A stretch of DNA of 64,000 bases from Cohnella nanjingensis (GTDB lineage: Bacteria > Bacillota > Bacilli > Paenibacillales > Paenibacillaceae): assembly GCF_014212125.1 (NCBI RefSeq), contig NZ_JACJVP010000006.1, positions 186,001 to 250,000 of the forward strand, read 5' to 3'. The notes under the pieces were generated by a model. It was given only the letters and a program-made list of their open reading frames with translations, was not told the origin of the DNA and searched no databases. Below are positions 43,151-52,447 of this stretch, piece by piece. The translations under genes and the position numbers were made by a program. Each line of letters begins with the position of its first letter. Positions within the stretch are counted from its first letter, which is position 1.

Positions 43151-44260
43151 ATGTCCGATGCCGCATGGCGGTTCGACTTCGGCAGCGCCGAGACCGCGCC
43201 GGGCTATACCAAGGCGGACGCCGCCCTCGCCTACGACCCGCAGCGCGGGTTCGGGTTCATCGCCCCCGCCAGGGTGACCGACCGGGATCGGGGAGAGCCG
43301 GAGCCGCTGAAGCGCGACTTCTGCATCCCCGCGGACGCGGTCTTCCGCGTAGACGTCCCTAACGGGACGTATGTCGTCTCGCTGCTCATGGGCGATTGGA
43401 TCGCCCCGGTCAGCACTACGCTCAAGACCGGCACCGGCCGTCTCGCCTTCCGCCGCCGCCCCGTCCCCGCCGGCCAGTTCGCCCGCGAGACGTTCGCCGT
43501 CCGCGTTCGGGACGGGCAGCTGCGGCTCTCCTTCTCCGGACCGGCCCCGCGCGTCAACGCGCTCGAGATCGACGCGGCGCCGCACACCCTGACGCTGCAC
43601 TTGGCCGGAGATTCGACGGTGACGGATCAGCCGGATGAAGGCTTCCCCTATGCGGGATGGGGTCAGATGCTCTCTTCCTTCTTTAAACACAATGTAGCGA
43701 TAACCAACCATGCCGTGTCGGGACGCAGCGCCAGGAGCTTCGTCGAAGAAGGCCGTCTCGACGCGATCCTGCGCGAGATCAAGCCGGATGATTGGCTGTT
43801 CGTCCAGTTCGGCCACAACGACCAAAAGCCCGACGAAGCGAGGCGCACCGATCCTGCGACCAGCTACAAGGCGTACTTGAAGCATTACGCGGACGGCGCC
43901 CGCGAGCTGGGCGCGCACCCGGTGCTGGTCACTTCGGTGCACCGCCGCTACTTCGAACCCGACGGGTCGCTGCGCGATACGCACGGGCCTTATCTGGAGG
44001 CGGTGCGCGAGTTGGCGAAGGCCGAGGACATCCCGCTCGTCGACCTGGCCGAGATGAGCCGGATCTGGTTCGAAGCCCTCGGTCCGGAGGGGACGAAGGA
44101 AGCGTTCATGTGGGGCGCGCCCGGCGAATTCCTGCATTTTCCCGACGGGATCGAGGACAACACGCACTTCCAGGAGCGCGGCGCGCTGGCCCTAGCCGGG
44201 ATGGTGGCGGGGCGGATTCGCGAGCTGGGCATCTGGCCGCTGACGATGTATTTGAAATAA
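43151..44260 (+). CDS. CE12-like rhamnogalacturonan acetylesterase
   Basis: Protein of 369 residues. The first ~140 residues form a beta-sandwich (FDFGSAETAPGYTK, NGTYVVSLLMGD); the rest is an SGNH hydrolase with Ser155 in LAGDSTVTD, the oxyanion residues in VSGRSARSF and FGHNDQK, and the DNTHF catalytic Asp/His. This two-part layout is that of YesY/RhgT-like esterases that deacetylate rhamnogalacturonan oligomers. No signal peptide is present, so it works on imported material. The start ATG follows AAAGGAGG. It leads the rhamnogalacturonan locus, followed by the HK/RR pair, a binding protein, two permeases and GH105. Confidence 0.85.
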   Translation: MSDAAWRFDFGSAETAPGYTKADAALAYDPQRGFGFIAPARVTDRDRGEPEPLKRDFCIPADAVFRVDVPNGTYVVSLLMGDWIAPVSTTLKTGTGRLAFRRRPVPAGQFARETFAVRVRDGQLRLSFSGPAPRVNALEIDAAPHTLTLHLAGDSTVTDQPDEGFPYAGWGQMLSSFFKHNVAITNHAVSGRSARSFVEEGRLDAILREIKPDDWLFVQFGHNDQKPDEARRTDPATSYKAYLKHYADGARELGAHPVLVTSVHRRYFEPDGSLRDTHGPYLEAVRELAKAEDIPLVDLAEMSRIWFEALGPEGTKEAFMWGAPGEFLHFPDGIEDNTHFQERGALALAGMVAGRIRELGIWPLTMYLK

Positions 44261-44290
44261 TTGGGGCGAGCCGACCGGCGGCCGAACAAT

Positions 44291-44304
44291 TGACAGCGCT
44301 TGCA
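44291..44304. promoter_or_regulatory. cre-like site before the rhamnogalacturonan HK gene
   Basis: TGACAGCGCTTGCA matches TGNNANCGNTNNCA at all fixed positions. It lies between the esterase and the HK gene, just before a structured repeat, and would place the two-component system under CcpA control. Confidence 0.6.
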
Positions 44305-44321
44305 GAACGATGCCATAATCC

Positions 44322-44376
44322 CAAGTAAAAACGGCTTTGCCGTCTACTCGGAAGAGGGCGACACCTTTTTATCGGC
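44322..44376 (+). repeat. Structured dispersed repeat, copy A
   Basis: A 55-base element with arms GTAAAAACG and TTTTTAT, hairpin ACGGC-TTT-GCCGT, and the GGAAGAGGGCGACAC segment shared with copy B. It lies in the esterase-HK gap, 32 bases before the HK start. Confidence 0.75.
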
Positions 44377-44408
44377 TTAGAAATCGATCCGACGGGGAGC
44401 GGCAGCCT

Positions 44409-46163
44409 ATGCAGCGATGGTTCTCGGCCTTTCGGCACATGAAGATCCGCAACAAGCTCACCATCTTCACCGCGCTTATCATTCTCGCCGCCTTCCTCTT
44501 TACTTTTATCGTCCAGCAGTATGCGTTCTCCATCTACGACGGGCAGCTCTACGACAAGTCGTCCAAGGTGCTCAACATGTCCTCCTCCGCCATCGAGACG
44601 GAGCTGAAGCGGATCGAACAAGCGTCCTACAATATGATCGCCGACGCGCAGATTCAGAAGCTGCTCAAGGCGGTGAAGGCCAGTACGTCCGAGTACGACC
44701 GCCACTTGCTCAAGGAAGACATCGTAGGCCGGCTCGTCAGCTATGCGGGAACGGATTCCTCGATCTACTCCATTCAGCTGATCGACACGTACGACGTCAA
44801 GCACGAAGCCGGCGCCGTGTACCCGATCGGCATGAACAAGATGGCACGGATTCGGGACATCACGGAAGCGAGCAAGGGCGGCAACAGCTGGATCTACCCG
44901 GACCTGGAGGATCCCGCCCTCATCTCCGCCCGCGAAGTCCGGTCGTTCAGCAATCTGAATCTCGATCTCCAGTATCTGGGGCTGCTCATCATCCGCGTCA
45001 ACATCGACAAGATCGTCCGCAAGTACGCCGGCGAGGGCGAGGACCTCATCATGATCGCGGGCGACGAGGTTATCTATCCGGAGCATCCGCTGTTCGAGCC
45101 GAGCCGATATACCGGGCTGATCCGGTCGGAGAACGGATACTTCAAGCACGACTTCGACGGCAAGACGTACTTCGTCTCGCATATCCGCTCCGCGAACACC
45201 GGCTGGACGTACCTCAACATCACGCCGTTCAATCAGGTGTTCAAGCAGGTCATCTTCATCAAGGAGCTGGTCATTCTCGTCTTCGTCTTCCTCTTCGTCG
45301 TCGTCGTCCTGCTGGGCATTCGGTTCTCGCGCAGCCTGACGCGTCCGATCGAGGATCTGATCGGCCGGATGAAGCTGGCCGAGCGGGGCAACTTCGCCGA
45401 AGCGAATCTGTTGCCGGAAGGCGACCAGCCCGTCGCGATGGACGAGATCGGCCTGCTGCACCGGACGTTCCGGCTCATGATCGAACGCATCCAGGCCTTG
45501 ATCACGGAGAACTATTCGAACCGCCTGCTGCTGAAGGAGACGGAGTTCCGGGCGCTGCAAGCCCAGATCAACCCGCACTTCCTCTACAACACGCTGGAAT
45601 CGATCAACTGGCTCGCCAAGGTGAACCGGCAGTCCCAGATCTCCCAGATGGTCGAAGCGCTCGGCTTCCTCCTGCGCAACTCCATCAACCTGAAGCAGCC
45701 GATCCTGACGCTCGCCGAAGAGATCGACATCGTGAACAGCTACGTCGTCATTCAGAAGTACCGGTTCGAGGAGCGGCTCGACTTCACGCTGGACGTGCCG
45801 GATCGCTACCTGCAGCGCCGCATCCCGAAGCTGACGCTGCAGCCGCTGTTAGAGAACGCCGTTCAGTACGCCTTGGAGCCGTCTATCGGCACCTGCAAGA
45901 TCTCGATCCGCGCCTGCGAGGCGGACGAAGGCGACGATTGGCTGGTCGCCATCAAAGACGACGGCCCCGGCATGGCGCCGGATACGCTGACGCGCCTTCG
46001 CAGCGGCGAGCTCGCCGCCAAGGGCAGGGGCATCGGCCTCGGCAATATCGACGAACGGATCAAGCTCGCCTTCGGCGAGCGCTACGGCATCCGCATCGAC
46101 AGCGAACCCGGCCGGGGGGCGCGCGTTCTCATCCTGCTGCCGGGAGAAACGGAGGGAACCTGA
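44409..46163 (+). CDS. YesM-type sensor histidine kinase of the rhamnogalacturonan locus
   Basis: Membrane kinase of 584 residues from the ATG at 44409, behind GGGGAG. Helices at about 18-38 and 285-305 flank an extracellular sensor domain. A HAMP region follows, then the phospho-acceptor His in QINPHFLYNTLES (about residue 390), N-box LLENAVQYALE, and DDGPGMAP with GRGIGLGNIDERI. Its stop overlaps the response-regulator start (TGATG), so the pair is translationally coupled. By analogy with Bacillus YesM it senses pectin-derived sugars outside the cell. Confidence 0.9.
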   Translation: MQRWFSAFRHMKIRNKLTIFTALIILAAFLFTFIVQQYAFSIYDGQLYDKSSKVLNMSSSAIETELKRIEQASYNMIADAQIQKLLKAVKASTSEYDRHLLKEDIVGRLVSYAGTDSSIYSIQLIDTYDVKHEAGAVYPIGMNKMARIRDITEASKGGNSWIYPDLEDPALISAREVRSFSNLNLDLQYLGLLIIRVNIDKIVRKYAGEGEDLIMIAGDEVIYPEHPLFEPSRYTGLIRSENGYFKHDFDGKTYFVSHIRSANTGWTYLNITPFNQVFKQVIFIKELVILVFVFLFVVVVLLGIRFSRSLTRPIEDLIGRMKLAERGNFAEANLLPEGDQPVAMDEIGLLHRTFRLMIERIQALITENYSNRLLLKETEFRALQAQINPHFLYNTLESINWLAKVNRQSQISQMVEALGFLLRNSINLKQPILTLAEEIDIVNSYVVIQKYRFEERLDFTLDVPDRYLQRRIPKLTLQPLLENAVQYALEPSIGTCKISIRACEADEGDDWLVAIKDDGPGMAPDTLTRLRSGELAAKGRGIGLGNIDERIKLAFGERYGIRIDSEPGRGARVLILLPGETEGT

Positions 46164-47734
46164 TGTACAAAGTGCTGCTGGTCGACGACGAACGCATCAT
46201 CTTAGACGGCATCTCTCAGCTCGTAGACTGGTCTGCCTTAGGCACGACGCTCGCCGGGACGGCCGCGAACGGAATCGAAGCCTACGAGCGCATCCTGCGG
46301 GAAGCGCCCGACATCGTCGTGAGCGACATCCGCATGCCGGGCATGGACGGATTGGGGCTCGTGCAGCGGGTCAGCGAATCGCATCCAGACATCAAGTTCG
46401 TCATCCTGTCCGGATTCGGCGAGTTCGAATACGCCAGCAAGGCGATGCAGTACGGCGTAAAGCACTATCTCCTGAAGCCGACGAACGAGCGCAAGATCGG
46501 CGAGGCGCTGACCGAGCTCGTGGCCGAGCTCGACCATGCGCGCCGCAAGGACGCGTTCGTCCGGGACATGAAGGACGGCTTGGCCAAGCTCATGCCCCAC
46601 GTGAAGGAGCAGGTGCTGAAAGAGTTCGTCACGAACAAGACGTACGGCAGCCGGGAGTGGGACTACTACCGCGACCTGTTCCGCTTCGAGATCGACGCGC
46701 CGGTACGGCTCCTGCTCTTCCGGCTGGAGGGGAACGACTTCGAGTTCGAGCATCTGTTCGCGCTCAAGAACATCGCCGAAGACCTGCTCGAGTCGACGCT
46801 GCTCGGCACGACGATCGGCGACCATGTGCTCATCCTCATCGAGGATACGCCGGACCTGGCTAGCCTGTACCGCCGCATCCAGGAGATCCGCTGCACGTTC
46901 AGGGACTACTACAAGCGGGACACGACGATCGCGCTCAGCGAGCCGAACCGGATCACGCACGCGCGCAGCCTGTACCGGGAGACGCTCCAATGCCTCGGCT
47001 ACCGGTTCTATCTGGGCGAAGGGAGCCTGATCACGCTCAAGGACACGGCCGAGGGCGCGCAGGGCGGCGCTGGCGCGGACGCGTTCTCCTTTCCGGAGGA
47101 GCGGCTGACGATGCCCGTCCGGTCCGGCCATCGCGAGGAGGCCGAGCAAGCGCTCGCCGACTTCATCGAGGCGCTGCGGCGGGCGGGCCTGGCGATCGAG
47201 CAGACGAAGTCCTACGCGATCCAGCAGTACGTCTCGCTCATCCGGCATGCGGATCCCGCGCGATTGAACGAATATTACGCCCGCATCCCCGCCCTCGTGG
47301 AGCTCGGGACCCTTCAAGCGATCCACGCCTTCCTCGGCGAGACCGTCCGCGAGCTGACCGAGCGCCATTACGAGCAGAACGTCGTCAAGCACACCGCCAT
47401 CGTGCGCAAGGTGATCGCCATCGTCGACGACCATCTCGGCGATTCGCAGCTGTCCCTGAACAGCGTCGCGAGCGAGATGCTCTATATGAACGCGGACTAC
47501 CTCGGCAAGCTGTTCAAGAAAGAGACGGGCGAGAAGTTCTCCAACTACGTCATGAAGGCGCGCATCAAACAAGCGACCGAGCGGATGACCGACCGGCCGG
47601 ATATCAAGGTCTTCGAGCTGGCTGAGCAGCTTGGCTTCGGCGACAACCCGCAATACTTCAGCCAGGTGTTCAAAAAGTACGCCGGATGCACGCCCTCGGA
47701 GTTTATGAAGACGGCCCACTCCTCTGCTTTTTGA
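46163..47734 (+). CDS. YesN-type response regulator with AraC DNA-binding domain
   Basis: Protein of 523 residues. Receiver (about 1-120): VDDERIILDG, phospho-Asp in VVSDIRMPG, ILSGFGEFEYA, KPTNE. A middle region of about 270 residues is of the kind common in YesN-like proteins. C-terminal AraC domain (about 420-520): LSLNSVASEMLYMNADYLGK, FELAEQLGFGDNPQYFSQVF. It is coupled to the HK by a one-base overlap and probably activates the binding-protein, permease and GH105 genes downstream. Confidence 0.9.
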   Translation: MYKVLLVDDERIILDGISQLVDWSALGTTLAGTAANGIEAYERILREAPDIVVSDIRMPGMDGLGLVQRVSESHPDIKFVILSGFGEFEYASKAMQYGVKHYLLKPTNERKIGEALTELVAELDHARRKDAFVRDMKDGLAKLMPHVKEQVLKEFVTNKTYGSREWDYYRDLFRFEIDAPVRLLLFRLEGNDFEFEHLFALKNIAEDLLESTLLGTTIGDHVLILIEDTPDLASLYRRIQEIRCTFRDYYKRDTTIALSEPNRITHARSLYRETLQCLGYRFYLGEGSLITLKDTAEGAQGGAGADAFSFPEERLTMPVRSGHREEAEQALADFIEALRRAGLAIEQTKSYAIQQYVSLIRHADPARLNEYYARIPALVELGTLQAIHAFLGETVRELTERHYEQNVVKHTAIVRKVIAIVDDHLGDSQLSLNSVASEMLYMNADYLGKLFKKETGEKFSNYVMKARIKQATERMTDRPDIKVFELAEQLGFGDNPQYFSQVFKKYAGCTPSEFMKTAHSSAF

Positions 47735-47777
47735 ACAAGATGATCTGTTTTTTGGATTAACCTTTCTCCCCTCCCGC

Positions 47778-47806
47778 TTGATAATAGGAAATGTAAGCAT
47801 TATCAA
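47778..47806. promoter_or_regulatory. Inverted repeat and near-cre before the binding-protein gene
   Basis: TTGATAAT (47778-47785) and ATTATCAA (47799-47806) form a perfect 8-base inverted repeat with a 13-base centre. The overlapping TGTAAGCATTATCA (47792-47805) has one mismatch to the cre consensus. The site lies 37 bases before the start codon, where an activator or repressor could act. Confidence 0.45.
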
Positions 47807-47842
47807 TCCGCTACAGACGACCATAAGGGGAGGAAATAAGCT

Positions 47843-49177
47843 ATGAAAAAAGCAGCTACAGCGCTTCTGACGCTGTCCCTGGCAGCAGGTCTGACGGCAG
47901 CCTGCGGCGGAGGCGGCAAGGATGACGCCGCATCGCCAAGCGGCAGCGCGTCAGCCTCTGCGGGCGCATCCGCATCCAAGGGCGGCGACGGCGAGAAAGT
48001 GACGCTCCGCGTCGCCTGGTGGGGCGGCCAGTCCCGCCACGATTACACGCTGAAGGTCATCGACCTCTATCAGCAGAAGCATCCGAACGTCAAGATCGAG
48101 ACCGAGTACGCCGCGTTCGACGACTACTGGAAGAAGCTCGCGCCTCAAGCGGCCGCGAACCAGCTGCCGGACGTCATCCAGATGGATATCTCCTACCTGT
48201 CCCAGTACGGCAGCAAAGGCCAGCTCGAAGATCTGAAGCCCTACATCGACAAAGGGCTGATCGATACGAGCAACGTCAGCGACAGCGTGCTGTCCGGCGG
48301 CAAAGTCAAGGATACGCTCTATGCGTTTAACCTGGGCTCCAACGCGCTCGCCTCGATCGTCGATTTACAGCTGCTGAAGGACAACGGCATCGACGTGCCG
48401 ACGAACGAGTGGACGTGGGACGACTACACCGACATCGGCGCCAAGCTGAAGGAGAAGGGCAAGATCTTCGGCGGCTTCCGGTTCGACGTCTTCTTCCCCT
48501 TCTATCTGAGAGGACAGGGCAAGCACATGTACGCCGCGGACGGCACCGGCCTCGGCTACGAAGACCAGCAATTCATCGACTACTTCACGATGTACAAGGG
48601 CTGGTACGACAACGGCTACCTGCTGTCCCTGGACAAAGAGTCGCAGAAGAAAGGGACCCCGGAGGAAGACGAAATGGTGCCGGGCCACTCCTTCTCCTCG
48701 AACGGCTGGTCCAACCAGTACATCCTGCTCGCGAACGCGGTCAAGCGTCCGATCGATCTGCTGCCGGTCCCGGGTTGGAACCAAAACAAGGCGCTGTTCC
48801 TGAAGCCTTCGATGTACTTCTCCATTCCGCAGAGCTCCAAGGCCAAGGAAGAAGCCGCCAAGTTCATCGACTTCTGGGTGAACGACGTCGAAGCCAACAA
48901 GATCATCATGGGCGAGCGCGGCGTGCCGATCTCCTCCAAGATCAAGGAAGAGCTGAAACCGCTCCTGACGCCGGAGCAGACCAAAGTGTTCGACTACGTC
49001 GCCTGGGCCGAGCAGAACGCCAGCGAGATGGATCCGCCGAACCCGGTCGGCGCGACCGAGGTCGACGCGCTGCTCAAATCGTACGGCGAGTCGATCCTGT
49101 ACAAGAAGATCACCATCGAAGACGCCGCCGCCAAGTTCCGCAAGGAAGCCGAAGAGATTCTGGCGAAGAACAAGTAA
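47843..49177 (+). CDS. Sugar-binding lipoprotein of the rhamnogalacturonan importer
   Basis: The 444-residue family 1 binding protein has a lipoprotein signal with lipobox LTAAC, a Gly/Ser/Ala linker, and a mature domain beginning VTLRVAWWGGQSRHDYTLKV. Length and motifs fit the CUT1 MalE-type group rather than the long LplA type. It probably binds rhamnogalacturonan disaccharides or short oligomers. The start follows GGGGAGGAAATAAGCT. A terminator follows, and an unrelated minus-strand gene separates it from its two permease genes at 50664-52413. Confidence 0.88.
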   Translation: MKKAATALLTLSLAAGLTAACGGGGKDDAASPSGSASASAGASASKGGDGEKVTLRVAWWGGQSRHDYTLKVIDLYQQKHPNVKIETEYAAFDDYWKKLAPQAAANQLPDVIQMDISYLSQYGSKGQLEDLKPYIDKGLIDTSNVSDSVLSGGKVKDTLYAFNLGSNALASIVDLQLLKDNGIDVPTNEWTWDDYTDIGAKLKEKGKIFGGFRFDVFFPFYLRGQGKHMYAADGTGLGYEDQQFIDYFTMYKGWYDNGYLLSLDKESQKKGTPEEDEMVPGHSFSSNGWSNQYILLANAVKRPIDLLPVPGWNQNKALFLKPSMYFSIPQSSKAKEEAAKFIDFWVNDVEANKIIMGERGVPISSKIKEELKPLLTPEQTKVFDYVAWAEQNASEMDPPNPVGATEVDALLKSYGESILYKKITIEDAAAKFRKEAEEILAKNK

Positions 49178-49282
49178 GGCTGGGGCTAACCTGACGGAGT
49201 TCATTAAGGCGGGGAGATCCTAGCGGAGAGCAAGGAAGATGAGGGCATAGGCTCTACTGGGAACGCCGCACATCACAGAAAT

Positions 49283-49316
49283 CCGGACTCGCAATTGCCG
49301 CGGGTCCGGTTATTTT
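49283..49316 (+). terminator. Intrinsic terminator after the binding-protein gene
   Basis: CCGGAC (49283-49288) pairs with GTCCGG (49304-49309), with further inner pairing, followed by TTATTTT. Confidence 0.65.
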
Positions 49317-49380
49317 GAGTACGAGCGCCGCTCCCGCTCCGCAAGCCCGAGATTGACGGTTCTCCGGCTATTTCCTTCTT

Positions 49381-50286
49381 TCAGTAACTATATAGCCGAT
49401 CATCCGTTCCTTGGATCGCAATACGAATACCATCCTGTGATTCAATGAATTTGCAAACCGGAACGAATAGGTGCGGCTTCCCCGTAATAAATCGAGTATC
49501 GGGGGCTCCATGGTCTTTCATTAGAAGTTCGCAAATGACCATTGCACTCCGAACGCCATTTGCCAAATACTTCAAGACAGGATCCTTCAATCGGTTAGGG
49601 AGTAGAAAATGATCCGGAAGCGGAGAGTTCGATGTCGGCTTCTCCTGAATCTCGACCCAGTGGAACAAGTCATTCGGGATCTCCTCCGGTTGAGGTCGTT
49701 TTTCGAAATAGAGCGGTATACCTGCTGCACGATTTGCATTACGTTTCTGCCGAAGCCGCTGGATTTGCCGATCCAGCAGCGGAAGACCTTGCTCGAGCTG
49801 AAGTTGGATGTCTTTGGGGATGTCGTCTATCTGCAGCAGCTCCGGATCAGGCTGCCACCCATTAACCACCTTGGTTAGAATATCGTCCAGTTCGAAGTCG
49901 ATCGCGTCGAACCCTTTCTTGATAGCTGCAACAGCTGCGGCATCAATGCCGAGATGTTCCTTTAAATGCTCAATGCCAAATTTCTTTACCTCGCCGGAGG
50001 ACTTGTGTTCTACATGATGCTGATATCTTAAGGGACGGCCGCATTCGCATCGAAGTTCGGGAGAAACCTGTCCAGTATCATAATAGCCGGTATACACCCA
50101 TTCCGTTAGCAGAGCCTCGATATCCTCTGGCGATGCGTCATCCGGAATATGATGGCCTTTTTGCGCAGCCAGCGCATTCGCGAAGGCCGTTCTTCTTCCT
50201 CGGATCATCTGTTCATTCAGAAAGAGCCGCTGCTCTGGCGTGAGTTGGGCAAGTATGGGGTCCCGATCCTCGATGGATAGCCTCAA
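49381..50286 (-). CDS. Uncharacterised protein with CxCG motif (possibly DUF3895)
   Basis: The 301-residue protein is not confidently assigned. Visible features: an N-terminal helical part (LTPEQRLFLNEQMIRGRRTA), a C-x-C-G motif followed by His residues (RCECGRPLRYQHHVEH) and FGIEHLKEHLGI, and a helical centre rich in Gln/Leu. The CxCG...H pattern recalls the DUF3895 proteins of Bacilli, from memory. It is soluble with no signal peptide. It runs opposite to the transporter genes on both sides, and its DNA is more AT-rich than theirs, which suggests a later insertion into the rhamnogalacturonan operon. Confidence 0.6.
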   Translation of the reverse strand: MRLSIEDRDPILAQLTPEQRLFLNEQMIRGRRTAFANALAAQKGHHIPDDASPEDIEALLTEWVYTGYYDTGQVSPELRCECGRPLRYQHHVEHKSSGEVKKFGIEHLKEHLGIDAAAVAAIKKGFDAIDFELDDILTKVVNGWQPDPELLQIDDIPKDIQLQLEQGLPLLDRQIQRLRQKRNANRAAGIPLYFEKRPQPEEIPNDLFHWVEIQEKPTSNSPLPDHFLLPNRLKDPVLKYLANGVRSAMVICELLMKDHGAPDTRFITGKPHLFVPVCKFIESQDGIRIAIQGTDDRLYSY

Positions 50287-50663
50287 TTATCATCCCCCCC
50301 TTGATCTTGTGTAGCTATAAACATAGCGACGACTACCCATACCTGACATAATCATTCTTGCAGAGAATCCCGCAGCCAGAAATAACAAGCCCACTCCACT
50401 GCGTTTATCGGGCTCCGACTCATATTTCTATCTCATACTCCTTGTTTTGTATTTCTTCACGTTGGCAGCCCATTCCTTCTATCAAGCCGAGTTACCTCTC
50501 CCGCCTCCCTACCTCCGCCTCCAGCATGTCGGCTTATTAAACAAACTAATCGGATTTTTGCCTTCATCTCCCTCCCCCCGTCCGCCATAATGAGAGACAG
50601 ATTGAGAGCGCTTAAGCGCGCGTCTCGCCGCCATTCCACGCCATTCGAAAGGGGAGATCCGCC
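50287..50663. promoter_or_regulatory. Intergenic region before the rhamnogalacturonan permeases
   Basis: The 377 bases separate the inserted minus-strand gene from the permeases and must carry their promoter. TGAGAGCGCTTAAG (50603-50616) is a partial cre with an intact TGNNANCGNT half but not the final CA. No gene is supported. Confidence 0.35.
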
Positions 50664-51566
50664 TTGAAGAAGCTCCGCGAGAACGACCATCTGGTCGGCT
50701 ACGTATTCTCCGCCCCTTTTATCCTGGGCTTCCTCGTCTTCACGCTGTACCCGATTCTCAGCTCGCTCTACTACTCGTTCACCGACTACACGATGCTGGG
50801 CGCGCCCAACTGGGTCGGCCTCGACAACTACCAGAAGATGCTGTTCCACGACGACAAGTACGCCAAGTCCGTCAGCGTCACGCTCACCTACGTCCTCTCC
50901 AGCGTGCCGTTGCGTCTCGCGTTCGCGCTGCTCGTCGCGATGATCCTGAACCGGGCGGTCACCGGCATCGGCCTCTACCGTTCCGCCTACTACCTGCCTT
51001 CGCTTATCGGCGGCAGCGTCGCGGTCTCGATCATGTGGTCCCAAGTGTTCGGCAGCGACGGCCTCGTCAACTCCGTCCTGCGCACGTTCGGCGTCGACGC
51101 CAGCACGAACTACGTCGGCTCTCCAGGATACGCTATCTGGACGCTCATCGCCCTCTCGGTCTGGCAGTTCGGATCGTCCATGCTCATCTTCCTCGCCGGC
51201 CTCAAGAGCATTCCCGCTTCCTACTATGAAGCGGCGAGCGTCGACGGCGCGAACGGTCTCCATCGCTTCTTCAAGATCACGCTGCCGCTGCTCAGTCCGA
51301 TCATCCTGTTCAACTTGATCATGCAGACGATCTCGGCGTTCATGACGTTCACGCCCGCCTACATCATCTCCCGGGGCGACGGCCGGCCGGTGGACGAGAC
51401 GCTCGTCTACTCGCTGTACCTGTACCGCAAAGCGTTCGAATTCTCCAGCATGGGCTTCGCCTCCGCCATGGCCTGGATCATGCTGATCGTGATCGGGCTG
51501 CTGACGCTGCTTATTTTCCAATCGTCCAAGTATTGGGTCCACTACGAAACGAAAGGAGAGGGTTAA
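50664..51566 (+). CDS. ABC sugar permease, MalF/UgpA type
   Basis: Permease of 300 residues with six helices; EAA loop [20 protein letters not shown]. The start is TTG at 50664 with GGGGAG seven bases upstream, and the protein then opens with [20 protein letters not shown], a typical beginning. It is the first gene of the permease-permease-GH105 cluster and pairs with the next permease one base later. ATPase not encoded nearby. Confidence 0.9.
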   Translation: MKKLRENDHLVGYVFSAPFILGFLVFTLYPILSSLYYSFTDYTMLGAPNWVGLDNYQKMLFHDDKYAKSVSVTLTYVLSSVPLRLAFALLVAMILNRAVTGIGLYRSAYYLPSLIGGSVAVSIMWSQVFGSDGLVNSVLRTFGVDASTNYVGSPGYAIWTLIALSVWQFGSSMLIFLAGLKSIPASYYEAASVDGANGLHRFFKITLPLLSPIILFNLIMQTISAFMTFTPAYIISRGDGRPVDETLVYSLYLYRKAFEFSSMGFASAMAWIMLIVIGLLTLLIFQSSKYWVHYETKGEG

Positions 51567-51567
51567 G

Positions 51568-52413
51568 ATGGCGCACACGAACCGACGCCTCAAGGCGTTC
51601 GCCTACCACCTCCTGGTCGGGGGCCTTGCGCTGATCATGCTCTATCCGATCATCTGGCTGGCCATGAGCTCGCTCAAGCCGAACGACGAGATCTTCACGA
51701 CCGCGTACAGCCTCCTTCCGAGCAGCTTCGAATGGTCGAACTACAGCAAGGGCTGGGCGGGCTTCGGCGGCAACACGTTCGCGAACTTCTACAAGAACTC
51801 GTTCATCATCGTCATCGCCTCCACCTTCGGGGCGGTGGCCAGCTCCGCGCTCGTCGCCTACGGCTTCGCCCGGGTGTCCTACTTCGGCAAAGCCTTCTGG
51901 TTCACGTGCATGATGATCACGATGATGCTGCCGCGCGACGTCACGATGATCCCGCAGTACATCCTGTTCTCCAAGCTCGGGTGGCTCGCTTCGTTCAAGC
52001 CGATCATCATCCCGCAGTTTTTCGCGACGCCGTTCTTCATCTTCCTGATCATGCAGTTCATCCGCACCATCCCGGGCGAACTGGACGAGGCGGCCAAGAT
52101 CGACGGATGCAGCCGGTACGGCATCTTCTTCCGGATCATCCTGCCGCTCATCGCGCCGGCTCTCGTCACCTCCACCATCTTCGCGTTCTATTGGAACTGG
52201 GAGGACTTCATTCACCCGCTGCTGTACCTGAACAACCCGGATCTGTTCCCGGTCTCGCTCGCGCTGAAGCTGTTCCTCGACACCGACGCCGTCAACAACT
52301 GGGGCGGACTGTTCGCGATGTCGACGCTGTCGCTCGTTCCGATCTTCGTCGTCTTCTTCCTCTTCCAGAAGTACATCGTCGAGGGGATCAGCACGACCGG
52401 TCTGAAGGGATAA
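51568..52413 (+). CDS. ABC sugar permease, MalG/UgpE type
   Basis: Permease of 281 residues with six helices; EAA loop [20 protein letters not shown], ending [15 protein letters not shown]. The start ATG follows AAAGGAGAGG, one base after the preceding stop, so it is coupled to its partner. Together with the lipoprotein at 47843 it should import unsaturated rhamnogalacturonan oligomers for GH105. Confidence 0.9.
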   Translation: MAHTNRRLKAFAYHLLVGGLALIMLYPIIWLAMSSLKPNDEIFTTAYSLLPSSFEWSNYSKGWAGFGGNTFANFYKNSFIIVIASTFGAVASSALVAYGFARVSYFGKAFWFTCMMITMMLPRDVTMIPQYILFSKLGWLASFKPIIIPQFFATPFFIFLIMQFIRTIPGELDEAAKIDGCSRYGIFFRIILPLIAPALVTSTIFAFYWNWEDFIHPLLYLNNPDLFPVSLALKLFLDTDAVNNWGGLFAMSTLSLVPIFVVFFLFQKYIVEGISTTGLKG

Positions 52414-52447
52414 CCGCACTATGAACTTGGAAGGAGCCGATAATCAT

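Noticed and set aside
44417..46162. A very long open frame shifted relative to the HK gene and continuing into the response regulator.
   Set aside because: Its protein is Arg/Gly/Pro-rich without domains; the HK frame has clear motifs and a stop/start overlap with the RR gene. It is a by-product of GC-rich codon use.
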